Shown here: positions 31,284-41,540 of the stretch, piece by piece
Position numbering within the stretch: the stretch's first letter is position 1
Layout: each line of letters opens with the position of its first letter
From: Liquidambar formosana
Taxonomy: Eukaryota > Streptophyta > Magnoliopsida > Saxifragales > Altingiaceae
NCBI GenBank assembly: GCA_039720395.1
Contig: CM077824.1
Location: 18,127,046-18,191,045, forward strand
Length of the DNA stretch: 64,000 nucleotides
Direction of reading: 5' to 3'
Notes under the pieces: generated by a model
What the model was told of the DNA's origin: nothing
Database searches by the model: none
Seen by the model: only the letters and a program-made list of their open reading frames with translations
Position numbers and translations under genes: made by a program

Positions 31284-31725
31284 ATCTCCCCATTTTTTAT
31301 GATGACAATCCATAGATGTTTGTAAAAGGATAAAAACCTGTAAGTATAAAACCATTAACTCCCCCTATCAATATGCATTTGATAAACATGTCATATGTTA
31401 CCAGAGAGCAGGCATTAGGAAGAAATTCAAGATATAATAAACACATTTAAGCAGACACTATAATTACAAATGGATTCGTAAAGGATAAACATATTTAATT
31501 CATTCATAATCCAAAGAATTTCATATACAATTCATCAACATGTTCCATGTAACTTAATGACCAAAAATACATCAGCATGTTCCAAAAGTATACCCAAATG
31601 TATCATAATTTCCAAAATACATCAATCGTGTATCAAAATAACCAAATGTATCAAAATACATCCAAAAAAAATATCCATCTAAAAACATCTATCAATCCAT
31701 CTCCCCCTTTGTCATATATCAAAAA
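31284..31725 (-). promoter_or_regulatory. Sirevirus-2 polypurine tracts and 3' non-coding region
   Basis: LTR-adjacent tract AAAAAATGGGGAGAT (minus strand, 31284-31298) and extra G-rich tracts near 31361 (AGGGGGAGTT) and 31699 (AAAGGGGGAGAT). This is the same repeated-PPT layout as Sirevirus-1. Confidence 0.6.
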
Positions 31726-33242
31726 TCATAATGGAAAGGCGGGAAGAGAAGCGTGGAGCTGCTGGGTGATCTGAGCTTGACAGTCCTTGATGTCTTTGAG
31801 CTCACAAGCCATCTCATCCATGCGGTCATGCATAGCTTTCATCTTGTTGGAGACATATGTCTTCAACTTTGACATTTGCTGGGATAAGGCAATGAACATG
31901 TCAAGCACAGATGATAGAGGAGGAAGATGAGTGGGAGTAATGGGAGTGGGTGGAGTAGTGAGAGGAGGAGGTATAGTGGAGGAAGAAGGAGCAGTAGAGG
32001 GGTGTGGTGGAGGTGGGATAGGAGGGTCCTATCCTACAGGAGGCTCTTCGATATCAGCATCATCATCTTCAGCAGGTAGTGCACCCTTCTTTACCCAAAC
32101 GCCTTGAACTAGAGTGTAGTTCATCCAGCCTAAGAAGGAGGCGTTGCTCTTGTTGCGAAAAGTAGGGTGGAAAACATCGCCAGAAGTAGGAGGGATGCCG
32201 AAATGCTCAAATACAACTGATAGGGCTGCTCTATAGGGTAAGATGCTCCGACCTCAATGTCCTTTGCGGCCTTTGACCCCTTAGACTCATGTTTGGTCTT
32301 GTCCACACAAGACTTTATATGGTATAGCATTAAGTGACCCAAATTAATGGGTTTGCCAGTGAGAATACACCATAGAAGGCCAATATCAGTGTATGTAACA
32401 TGATCTTTGCCGCCACCTCGAGGGAAGATGTTATAGAACAATATCTTGTGGAGGAGATTGCATTCTAAACTTAGGTCCTTCAATTGGGGCTTGAAAGGTT
32501 CAGTGATGTCGTCTCGGCCAAGAATGAGCTTCAAGGCTTCAGTGTGGTGGAAACCGTTTATGCGTGGCCATGAGTGAGTTTCAGAAATGATCGTGCCATC
32601 TTTGGGAGAATGAAATAGATCATTGAGGAGAGTATCCGTCAATACCATGTGCTTCCCTTTGAGGTAGGTAGTTGCGCGAGCAAGAGTGGTCATAGAAAAA
32701 TGTGTGTAGAAGACGCAGACTGTGGTGTTGTAGCAGGGGCGTGAGAGAGTGCAGAAATCAAGCAAACCAACGGTAGATAGGAGAGCACAAACCCTGAAGT
32801 GATGTTGATTCAGAAAAGAGGGATCGACTATCTTCGGGTAGACAACCTTTTTGCTGTAGAATTTCTGAACAAAGAAGCGACCATGCTTCTCGGTGAGATA
32901 GTGCGGAGGGTCGATTGGGGCTAGAGGAGCTTCGCCATCGAAGGGTTCATGACCAGAATCGTACTCTGGGTCTCCAGGGCGAGGGCGTAGCTGTGGTGGT
33001 GGTTGATGTGCTAGCAGAGGAGGAGGAGGAGGCAGAGGCTGCTGTGTCGAAGGTGGAAGAGGAAGCTGCTGACGATGAGGGCGACGAGGAACTGAAAGGT
33101 CTTCGATCCTGGGAGGCATCGTAGTGTGCTGAGGATGGTAGCACTGGGTGCTTGCTGCGGAGCTCTTGCAGAGCTTCTTCTTTAGCTGAGAGGTCTTGCC
33201 ATCATCAATAGTGGATGATTTTAACTTCTTGATGTTTACCAT
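31726..33242 (-). pseudogene. Sirevirus-2 env-like ORF, broken
   Basis: First ATG at 33242-33240. The frame is open to about 32230, with a proline-rich N-terminal third, then the conserved region (VVYPKIVDPSF, PRGGGKDHVTYTDI). A frame change near 32230 and a TAG near 32031 separate it from the C-terminal coiled coil, which is still readable at about 31726-31908. It matches the Sirevirus-1 env-like ORF over the central region, while the proline-rich parts differ freely. Confidence 0.7.
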
Positions 33243-33373
33243 GATGATTTGGGTCAAGGAAAATTAGGGTATTAAGTGATTAGGGTTTTGGAGAGGGAAA
33301 GAGGATCGTCGGAGAGAGAGAAGGGGAAAAGCCGTGAAAGAGTTTTTGAAAAATCACTATTTAGGGTTTAAAA

Positions 33374-33735
33374 GATATATATACTCCGACATTTTCAGCC
33401 GGCTGAAGAATATATCAGTTGTCTGAAATACTTCCTTCACTCGGCTTGGATCTTATTTCAGCCGACTGAAACAGCCGTTTGATAAATCCAGACAACCCTA
33501 AAATGGGATAACCAAGAGACAATCTTTCAGCCAGCTGAATACTTCAGTCAGCTGTTTGAAAATCCTCTTTTGGTCGTCTTTTCCATTTTTCAGCGGGCTG
33601 AACAAGCTGTCTGAAAAAGTCAGAGAACACTCAAAAAGGATGTTCAGATACATGATTTTCAGCCGTTTGACTCATCAAATCAGCCTTCTGAAAGTATTTT
33701 CAGCCGGCTGAAAGTTCTTTCAGTCGTCTGAAAAT
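33374..33735 (-). promoter_or_regulatory. Sirevirus-2 putative internal env promoter: TATA plus CAGCCGGCTG-type array
   Basis: The minus strand shows GTATATATATC (33374-33384), 132 bp upstream of the env-like ATG. The first palindrome starts 12 bp above the TATA (33396), the same gap as in Sirevirus-1. Further sites lie near 33416, 33439, 33459, 33528, 33549, 33591, 33660, 33681, 33701 and 33721, mostly 20-21 bp apart inside groups. The cores are CAGCCGGCTG, CAGCCGTCTG and CAGCCGACTG. Confidence 0.55.
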
Positions 33736-33793
33736 ATCAAACAGAGAGATAAAAATCATTTAAAGCACAAAAAAAATCATAGTGAACATGTTC

Positions 33794-36700
33794 TCATATT
33801 TCATCACTTAAACACATGCCAAGTTCACGTTTTATAAAATTGAATTTATCCTCTTGAAGTGGTTTTGTAAAAATATCTGCCAATTGATGTTCGGTACCAA
33901 CAAATTCAATTTCAACATCTCCTTTTTGAACATGATCTCTTATGAAATGATGTCTAATTTCAATATGTTTGGTGCGTGAGTGCTGAATGGGGTTCTTAGT
34001 TAGATTAATTGTACTAGTATTATCGCATTTTATGGGAATATGATCATAATGCAATCCAAAGTCTTCAAGTTGTTGTTTCATATACAACACTTGTGCACAA
34101 CAACTTTTGGTTGCCAAATATTCAGCCTCGGCTGTAGAAAGAGCAACCGAAGTTTGTTTCTTGCTAAACCAAGAAACTAGGGAGTGTCTAAGAAAGTGAC
34201 AAGTCCCACTTGTGCTTTTGCGACCATCTTTGCATCTGGCAAAGTCCGCATCGGAATAACTGAGCATGTCAAATGATGTGAATTTAGGATACCATATGCC
34301 AAGATTAATAGTGCCACTAAGATATTTAAATATAAGTTTAACGGCAAGCATGTGAGATTCTTTAGGACATGATTGATATCTAGCACACGAACATACACTA
34401 TACATGATATCCGGTCTACTAGCGGTGAGATAAAGTAAACTACCAATCATACCTTGGTATTTCTTTTGATCCACGCATTTACCTTTCTCATCTTTCTCAA
34501 GTTTGATGGAGGTGCTCATTGGAGTGGCGAAATTTCTTCCATATTCCAATCCATAATTTTTTATTAAATCTTTGACATATTTGGATCGATTTAAGAAGGT
34601 TCCTTTATTTGTTTGCTTGATTTGTAGTCTAAGGAAGAAGTTGAGTTGGCCCATCATGCTCATTTCAAATTCTTCTTGCATGACTTTAGCAAAATCCTCA
34701 CACAAACTTACATTAGTAGAACCAAAGATAATATCATCAACATATATTTGAATAATAAGCATGTCCTTATCAATGGTTTTGATAAAAAGTGTGGTGTCAA
34801 GTTTTTCTCATTTAAAACCGTTTTTGATTAGAAAACCACTAAGTCTTTCATAAAAAGCTCTAGGAGCTTGTTTCAAACCATATAAAACTTTTGATAATTT
34901 GAATACGTGATTTGGAAATTCATGACTTTCAAAACCGGGAGGTTGTTCAACATAAACTTCCTCCTCAATAAAACCATTTAAGAAAGCACTCTTGACATCC
35001 ATTTGGAATAATTTGAAGTCTTTATGGCATGCAAATGCAAGTAACATCCTAATGGCTTCAAGCCTAGCAACCGGTGTATAAGTCTCATCATAATCAATGC
35101 CTTCTTGTTGATTGAAACCTTGGGCAACTAGACGTGCCTTGTGTCTTATAATGGTGCCCGATTCATCTTTCTTGTTTCTATATACCCACTTGGTGCCTAT
35201 TACACCATGGTCATGTGGTCTAGGAACCAAGGTCCAAACCTTGTTCCTTTCAAATTGGTTAAGCTCTTCTTACATAGCTAGTATCCAAGATTCATCACTT
35301 TCGGCCTCATTTATGTTCTTAGGTTCAATTTGAGATAAAAATGCAAGATAATCACATATATTTCTTATAGAAGAAAGAGTTCTTACCCCATATGAGAGTT
35401 CATCTAGGATTTGATCCTTAGGATGATTCCTCACAAATTTCTAAGTCTTAGTGACATCTGGATGAAGTGGAGTGTCTTCAATTTCTACTTCTTCTTCCGG
35501 TTTCTTAATTTCAATGACTTCATCTTCTTCCTTTTCTTTGCCTTTGTCTTGTGGATCATGCTTGTCATTGAGACTCAAGTTCTCAACTTGTTCTTGCAAG
35601 CTTGTACCTACATCATCATCATCATCTATATTTCTCTTGGGAGCAAGAGGGTTAGTTTCATCAAATACAACATACATTGATTCTTGAACGGTTAATGTTC
35701 TCTTGTTAAACACCCTATATGCCTTGCTTTTCATAGAATAACTAAGAAATACACCTTCATCGGATTTAGAATCGAATTTGGAAAGTTTATCTCTATCATT
35801 TAATATAAAGCATTTACAACCAAAAACTTTAAAGTAACCTATGTTAGGCTTCTTATCATCCCATAATTCATAGGGACTTTTACCAAGTTTAGATCTTAAT
35901 AGCACTCGGTTCATAACATAGCATGCGGTGTTAACGGCCTCGGCCCAAAAGTATTGAGGTAAAGAATGTTCATTAAGCATAGTTCTAGACATTTCTTCAA
36001 GTGTTCTATTCTTTCTTTCAACCACACCATTTTGTTGAGGAGTTCTAGGATCGGAGAAATTATGATTAAAACCATTTTTATCACAATATTGTTTAATGTC
36101 CTTATTAACAAATTCGCTCCCCCTATCACTCCTAACATGTGTAATGGTATAGCCTTTCTCATTTTGGACTCTTCTACAATATGTAATAAATGCAACATGA
36201 GTTCATCTTTATGTGCAAGGAAGAACACTCATGTATATCTAGAGTATTCATCAACAATCACAAATGCATAATGCTTCCCTTCAAGGCTTGCAATAGCAAT
36301 AGGTCCAAATAAGTCCATATGAATAAGTTGCAAAGGTCTAGTAGTTGAAATATGAGATTTTGTTTTGAAAGAAGACTTAGTTTGTTTTCCAAATTGGCAT
36401 GCACTACAAACTCCATCTTTTGAAAACTTTGCTTTTGGTAAACCTCTTACAAGTTCATGCCTAGAAAGTTTTGAAATCAAATCCATGCTAGCATGTCCAA
36501 GTCTTCTATGCCATAACTAATGATTTTCATTTAAAACGGAGAAGCAATGTACATTTTGTAATGCGATTTTTTCAAACTCTATAGCATAGATGTTACCAAT
36601 CCTATATGCAATAAATAGGGTCTTATCATCATCCTCAATTATGCATTTATTGGATTTAAAAGTAACTCTATAACCTTTATCACATAATTGACTAATGCTA

Positions 36701-36924
36701 AGGAGATTATGCTTTAAACCATCAACTAATAAAACATTCTCAATACAAAGTGAGGAATTCTTACCAACCTTTCCAATGCCAATTATCTTACCCTTGGCAT
36801 TGTCTCCAAATGTCACGTAGCCGCCGTCCTTGGGTTTCAAAGAGACGAACTTTGATCTATCACCCGTCATGTGCCTTGAGTAACCACTATCAAGAAACCA
36901 TTTCTCATTGCTTGATGACTTCAA
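33794..36924 (-). pseudogene. Sirevirus-2 pol, multiply broken
   Basis: Protease (DSGYSRHMTGD), GAG-pre-integrase, integrase, RT (YVDDIIFGS near 34740) and RNase H (SDADFA, AEAEYLA) are all recognisable in order. Lesions seen by comparison with Sirevirus-1: Trp to stop near 36515, a one-base deletion near 36205, Trp to stop near 35442, Gln to stop near 35272 and a TGA near 34808. The RT to RNase H part (33794-34762) is still one open frame. Confidence 0.88.
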
Positions 36925-36940
36925 GCATACCTACACAAGT

Positions 36941-38670
36941 TCAAGTAACTCTCTTTGGTACCCATACTTTCTTGGGTCCATAGGGGTTAGTCATAGGAGG
37001 TGAGGTTCCCTTAACCACCCACACCTTCTTGGTGAAACTTTTAGGTCTTTTTCTCATGTTGCAAGTGTAGATGTTATGTCCTTCCTTCTTACAATAAGTG
37101 CATGAAACCTTAGGTGTGCTAGAGACCGTAGGCTTAGGAAAGAAATTAATATAGGATTTTTGTTTAATATGTTCTTGATATCCAATATCGGCCTTGTCAA
37201 AGCATATCTTTGACTAGTTAATATCTTATCCAAGTTATCCCTTCCATTGGTAAACTTGGCCAAAGTATTAGTCAAGTCTTCAATCTTTTCTTTTAATGAA
37301 ATATTTTCACTTTCAAGACTAGATTGAGAGATGGTTGGAGGTGAATTTATCTTACTTTTCAACTCTAAGTTTTCATTTTTCAAAACATTTAGTTCTTCTT
37401 GAAGAGATGAGATATTCTTTTTCAAATCATTGTTTTTGTGAGAAAATCTTTTTAATTCAAGAAAAGCATCTTCAAGAGCATCTTGTAATTCTTCATAAGT
37501 AGGAGGTTCTTCTATAGGATAATCAATAGAATTAGGTTCGATTACCTCATCTTCTTTTGCCATGAGACAAAAGTTTGCAACCTCTTGAACGCAAGAGAGC
37601 TCCTCATCTTCTTCATCACTATTTGCTTCATCATCCCAAGTGACGGTGAAAGCCTTTTTCTTAAATTTTCTATTGTCCTTGAAGTTGTTGTTATTGTGAC
37701 TTGTCTTGTTGTAGTTGTTGTTGAGTTGTGGATAATTTATCTTGATGTGCCCGGGCTTCTTGCATTCAAAACACACTTGTGGTTCTCTATTTGAGGTCTC
37801 TCCTCTATTTGGAATCCTTTTGGAGGAGTCAGCCTTATTGAATCTCCTTATTTGATTTCTTCTAGAAAAGAACTTTTTGAGCTTGTGAGATATGAAAACA
37901 ATGTCTTCATCTTCCTCATTTTCACACTCTTCACTTGGTGGTTCTTCTTCATCTTGTGAGGCTTTAAGAGCCATGCTCTTAGATGTCTTCCCTTCATCAA
38001 TTTCACGAGCTTTGAATGCGAGTTCTTGTGTGACTAGGTTGCCATCAAGATCACTCAAGGTCATTGATAATAATTCCTTTGATTGAAGTAGAGTGGTGGT
38101 GAGGACATCCCATTGCTTAGGCAAGCTCCTAAGAATTTTTCTCACCAATTCGGAGTTAGTGTAAGTCTTTCCAAGAGAACTCAAAGGATTAATAATAGCA
38201 TTAAATCTAGCAAACATGTCTCTAATAGATTCATCCTTTTTCATTTTAAACATTTCATATTCACAAACAAGCATGTTAATTTTTGCTTCTTTTACTTGAG
38301 ATGTTCCTTCATAGGTGACCTCCAATGTGTCCCATATCTCTTTGGTACTAATGCACCTAGAGATTTTGCTAAACTCATCATTAGTTAGAGCACAATATAG
38401 TAGGCCAATGACTTTAGAATTAAGTTCAAGGGACTTGTAATCAGCTGTGGTGTATTATTGTGGTACTTTAGGAAGTGTAACTCCATCTACCACTTTTGTA
38501 GGGATCAAAGGACCCTTAGAAGTGATATTCCACAGCTCATAGCTAGTGGATTGAATAAAAATTTGCATTCTAATTTTCCAGAAATTGTATAGAGATGCAT
38601 CTCCATTGAAAAGTGGTGGTCTATTGGACGATTGTCCTTTGGTGAATCCGTTACCACTATAGTTGGCCAT
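36941..38670 (-). pseudogene. Sirevirus-2 gag, broken
   Basis: ATG at 38670. A Glu to stop change at about 38457-38455 cuts it after about 70 codons, and a deletion near 37205 shifts the frame. The rest (about 37215-38325) is open and keeps one zinc knuckle, CFECKKPGHIKINY, whose last Cys has become Tyr. It ends with the WVPK region and TGA at 36943-36941, in the same arrangement as Sirevirus-1. Confidence 0.85.
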
Positions 38671-38706
38671 ATCGTTCATCGCAAGACAAATATGTCAAAT
38701 GCTAGA

Positions 38707-38726
38707 GGTTGTGCTCTTATACCAAT
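38707..38726 (-). other. Sirevirus-2 primer binding site, mutated
   Basis: The minus strand reads TGGTATAAGAGCACAACC two bases inside the LTR. It differs from the initiator-Met site TGGTATCAGAGCCCAACC at two positions. Confidence 0.75.
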
Positions 38727-40040
38727 TGTTGTCCCAAGTGAATAACCCTAGAGGGGGGGTGAATAGGGTTATTGGCCAAATTAAAAAATAATAGCAATCT
38801 TAAAATCAAATTATTGCAAACAAGATTAAATGTAAGAATATGCAATAATAAAGAGATTAAGGGAAAGAGAATGCAAACGATGTTAACGAGGTTCGGCCTC
38901 TCGCCTACGTCATCGCCTCAAGAGCTCGCTTGAGGATTCACCAATCCATTATCACTCTCCTTCAAGGTGGAGCAACAAACCTTTACAACTTAAGTGTTCT
39001 TCACCAACACTTAGCGAAATGCACTCTTCTCAAGTGCTTACAAGTGAGGGTACACACAACCCTTTTGATATAAAGTATTTGGAGATGATTTTGTGTTCAA
39101 AGAAAGCTCTCTCAAAGAATAAATACACAGAAATTGAAAGCACACTCAGCTATTGATTGATTTCAATGAATGCTCACAAGAGGAATTAGGGCTTGTAATT
39201 GATTTTCTTGTTTGTAGCTCAATGAATGCTCATAAATGAGCTCAAGCCTTGTATTTATACTCAAGGGGTCCAAAATAGCCTGTTCTGGAACAATAAATGC
39301 TAGGAAAAGGCATTAGGTGGGCATTAAATGCTTCAAAAGTCCGTTATAAAACTAGTCGTTAGTTCTCTGCCCGAGGCTTTTAGCTGGCTGGAATATCTTT
39401 CAGCCATCTGAAATCTCCCTTTCAGTCGTCTGAACAAAGCTGCTGAGAAATCCAGAGAAGGTAACATATGGTGTATGAATAGACTTGTTCTTCAGCCGTC
39501 TGAATATGCTTTCAGCCGGCTTAAGGTGATTTTTCAGCCGGCTCAATGAGCCTTCTGAAAATACCAGACAGCTGATATTCTTGCAGGGTTCAATTTTAGC
39601 CTGCTGAAACAGCATTTTCAGCCAGCTAAAACATTGTTTCAGCCGTCTGAAAACCCCTGTTTTTAGACAAAAAATATGCATTAAATCCATATTCCAGGTA
39701 AGTCAAATTAGGCCTTTAAGATTATCAATTTAGCATACTTCTAAGCCCTTTAAGCTTGTGTGAGCAAGGATTGAAATTAATATTACAATATTTTCCTAAA
39801 TTCCTCACAAATTGACTTGCGATAAAGTTTGACTGTTCTTGAATATTTGATGGATCCATTAGCGCTGCTTTCAAATGATCTATTGCTTTGTTTGCTTGTG
39901 CAATTTGATCCTTCATTCTTGAAACATTTTGTGGCTTTGATACCTGTCTAGATTCATCACTTAAATGCCCATTAGTCCTTAAACATCTTATTATGATTGT
40001 TATCATCAAAACCTCAGGGATAAAACCATTTAAGCCAACA
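38727..40040 (-). repeat. Sirevirus-2 right LTR (5' LTR of the element)
   Basis: 1314 bp. Same layout, with TATA near 39248-39257 and the palindrome cluster at about 39378-39655. It lacks one 'gctgaacattttcagcct' block present in the left LTR. Confidence 0.9.
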
Positions 40041-40181
40041 GATAGCGTAGTTAATTTCCTTAAAACCTTTTATAATTTTCTAAAATCTTAAGATATTAAA
40101 ATCAGTGGGATGTACAAACAAACTTTATGTTTGTACTGGAAAAAAAAAATAATTTGAGTATGGAGGGTCTCATTTTAAGAA

Positions 40182-40582
40182 GGGAGCCTCTATTGGCACC
40201 CTAAGACTTGTTTTTCATCCCCCAATTACTTTACATTTTAAGGTTTTCTGAAAAATATAAAAGGTTTTCATAAAAACTGATTACATAATCTACTAGAAAA
40301 CATCATTTTGAACAATTTTGTAGAAGAAAGTTTTTTAAAAATTTATCTTTTAAATGGACTTTATAACCATTTATATAACATGCAACTACTGTAAATGGCC
40401 AAAAATTTTACATAAACAATAGATTTTGGAAAAACTTTATTCTACAAAGTTGTTCAAAATGATGTTTTTCAATGGATAGCGCGTCTGATTTTTATAAAAA
40501 TCTTTTATAATTTTTATAAAACCTTAAAGTGTAAAATAAGTGGGGGATGAAAAATAAGTCTTCGGGTGCCAATAGAGCCCCC
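40182..40582. mobile_element. Mutator-type palindromic MITE with 9-bp duplication
   Basis: 401 bp between two copies of TTTTAAGAA (40173-40181 and 40583-40591). The ends GGGAGCCTCTATTGGCACCC and, reversed, GGGGGCTCTATTGGCACCC continue as arms of more than 60 bp (cttgtttttcatcccccaa / reversed cttatttttcatccccca). The inner arms also pair, so nearly the whole element is a hairpin. A 9-bp duplication is characteristic of Mutator. Confidence 0.8.
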
Positions 40583-40857
40583 TTTTAAGAATTCGCCTAG
40601 AGCCCCAAAAATCCCAGAATCGGCCTTGTACAGTGGATTTAACACCCCACCCTAAATGGTCGTCTTCTTTCCATTCAAGGGGTTGAATTGACCCAAAAGC
40701 ATGTACCCTACGAAAGAATGAGCTACTTGGAAAGTTGTCGGAAATAAAACCTTTCTATATCTCTCTTTTTCTCTTTCTTCGATCCTCACTCCTTTTCAAA
40801 TATTATTCTATAATTTTTCTATTTGGTAAGTCAAACTTTACACTACAAGAAAAAGGT

Positions 40858-41045
40858 TGATAGATGACGCTTTTTAAATTTAAAAAGATGACCGTTTTTT
40901 AAAAACCAGTCATCTTTTGATTTTTAGGATGAAAAGATGACTAGTTTTTGAGTTCAAACTTAAAACAGTCATCTTTAAAACAACAAAGATGACTAGTTTT
41001 TAAAAACTTCATAACAAAAGATGACCACTTTTAAAAACCAGTCAT
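40858..41045. repeat. CACTA left subterminal repeats
   Basis: At least eight direct and inverted copies of an 'agatgacc/tagtttttaaaa' motif. Such arrays are transposase binding sites in this superfamily. Confidence 0.8.
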
Positions 41046-41089
41046 CAATTAACTTTACACCCGTGTCATTTTTCTCTCTAACTCCCCGA

Positions 41090-41425
41090 TCCTCTTTTAA
41101 CACAACCAACCTCTTTTTGTTCTCTCTCTCTCTTTCTCTCTCTATCTCCCCAATCTCCATCCCTCAGTTTCTCACAAAGCCTCACGCATCAGCACCAACC
41201 TTCACCATTGCCGTCGCCTAGGGCAGACCACCCTCACCATTGCCGTCGCCCAGGCCAGGCCACCCCCATCGTTGCTGTCGCCCAAACCATCCTCACTGTT
41301 GCCGTCCTCCAGGCCACCCTCATCGTTGCCGTCACCATCTCCAGCTGCCTCACTCGCGCTGACAATGTTGCGATCCACTTCTCTAGAAGTTGCTACTGGC
41401 CTCGCCGGAGTTCGTCCAAGGTATA
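41090..41425 (+). other. Exon-like, pyrimidine- then GC-rich segment inside the CACTA element
   Basis: A CT-rich leader (41118-41160) is followed by a GC-rich stretch with imperfect repeats of 'caccattgccgtcgcc' and then 'gtccaag|gtatat', which looks like a splice donor at about 41420. It resembles a host 5' UTR or first exon captured by the transposon. No protein family was recognised and no conserved frame is evident. Confidence 0.3.
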
Positions 41426-41487
41426 TCTCTCTCCCTCTATCTCAATCTGTCTAGATCTATTCGAATCTAGCTTGTATGTTTTTCTCT

Positions 41488-41540
<53 letters not shown>

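Larger units (their letters stand above)
29953..40040 (-). mobile_element. Sirevirus-2: older, decayed Ty1/copia retrotransposon
   Basis: 10,088 bp, TGTTGTCCC ... GCCAACA, with a GATAG target duplication (29948-29952 and 40041-40045). It has the same gene order as Sirevirus-1: gag, pol and env-like ORF, all broken by stops and frameshifts. The LTRs are 1331 and 1314 bp with many differences, so it is clearly older than Sirevirus-1. The coding regions are close to Sirevirus-1, but the LTRs and the pol-env spacer carry a different palindrome (CAGCCGGCTG type). Confidence 0.92.
29655..40135. mobile_element. Palindromic MITE, split by Sirevirus-2
   Basis: Left part at about 29655-29952 and right part at 40046-40135. 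The left part contains a long inverted repeat (cattttgaacaactttgcag and its complement near 29790 and 29915). The outer arms 'acatcccactaattttta' and reversed 'acatcccactgatttta' also pair. It resembles the neighbouring Mutator-type MITE in its inner arms. Ends and target duplication are uncertain. Confidence 0.5.
29532..40628. mobile_element. hAT-like element, split by nested insertions
   Basis: The ends are TAGGGCTGGTTTGGG and, reversed, CAAGGCCGATTCTGGG, extended by a G/C-rich 'ggagcccc' / 'gagccccaaaa' inner match. It is flanked by an approximate 8-bp duplication (gacagtga and tacagtgg). Unit 2 reads straight through here (gaatgtatacagtggattt, about 57697-57715), giving the empty site. 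Excluding nested elements it is only about 200-250 bp, so it is a small non-autonomous hAT-type MITE. Confidence 0.6.
25114..40735 (+). repeat. Tandem segmental duplication, unit 1
   Basis: It begins at 'tgtcggagataaagcctttc' (25114) and ends at 'acttggaaagttg' (40735). The same start and end recur in unit 2 (40736 and about 57817). Colinear blocks: 25114-26510 with 40736-40840 plus 51650-53270; 26510-27778 with about 56205-57450; 29270-29530 with 57456-57713; 40629-40735 with about 57706-57817. The Helitron and the hAT nest are absent from unit 2. No gene is recognised within the shared sequence. Confidence 0.8.
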
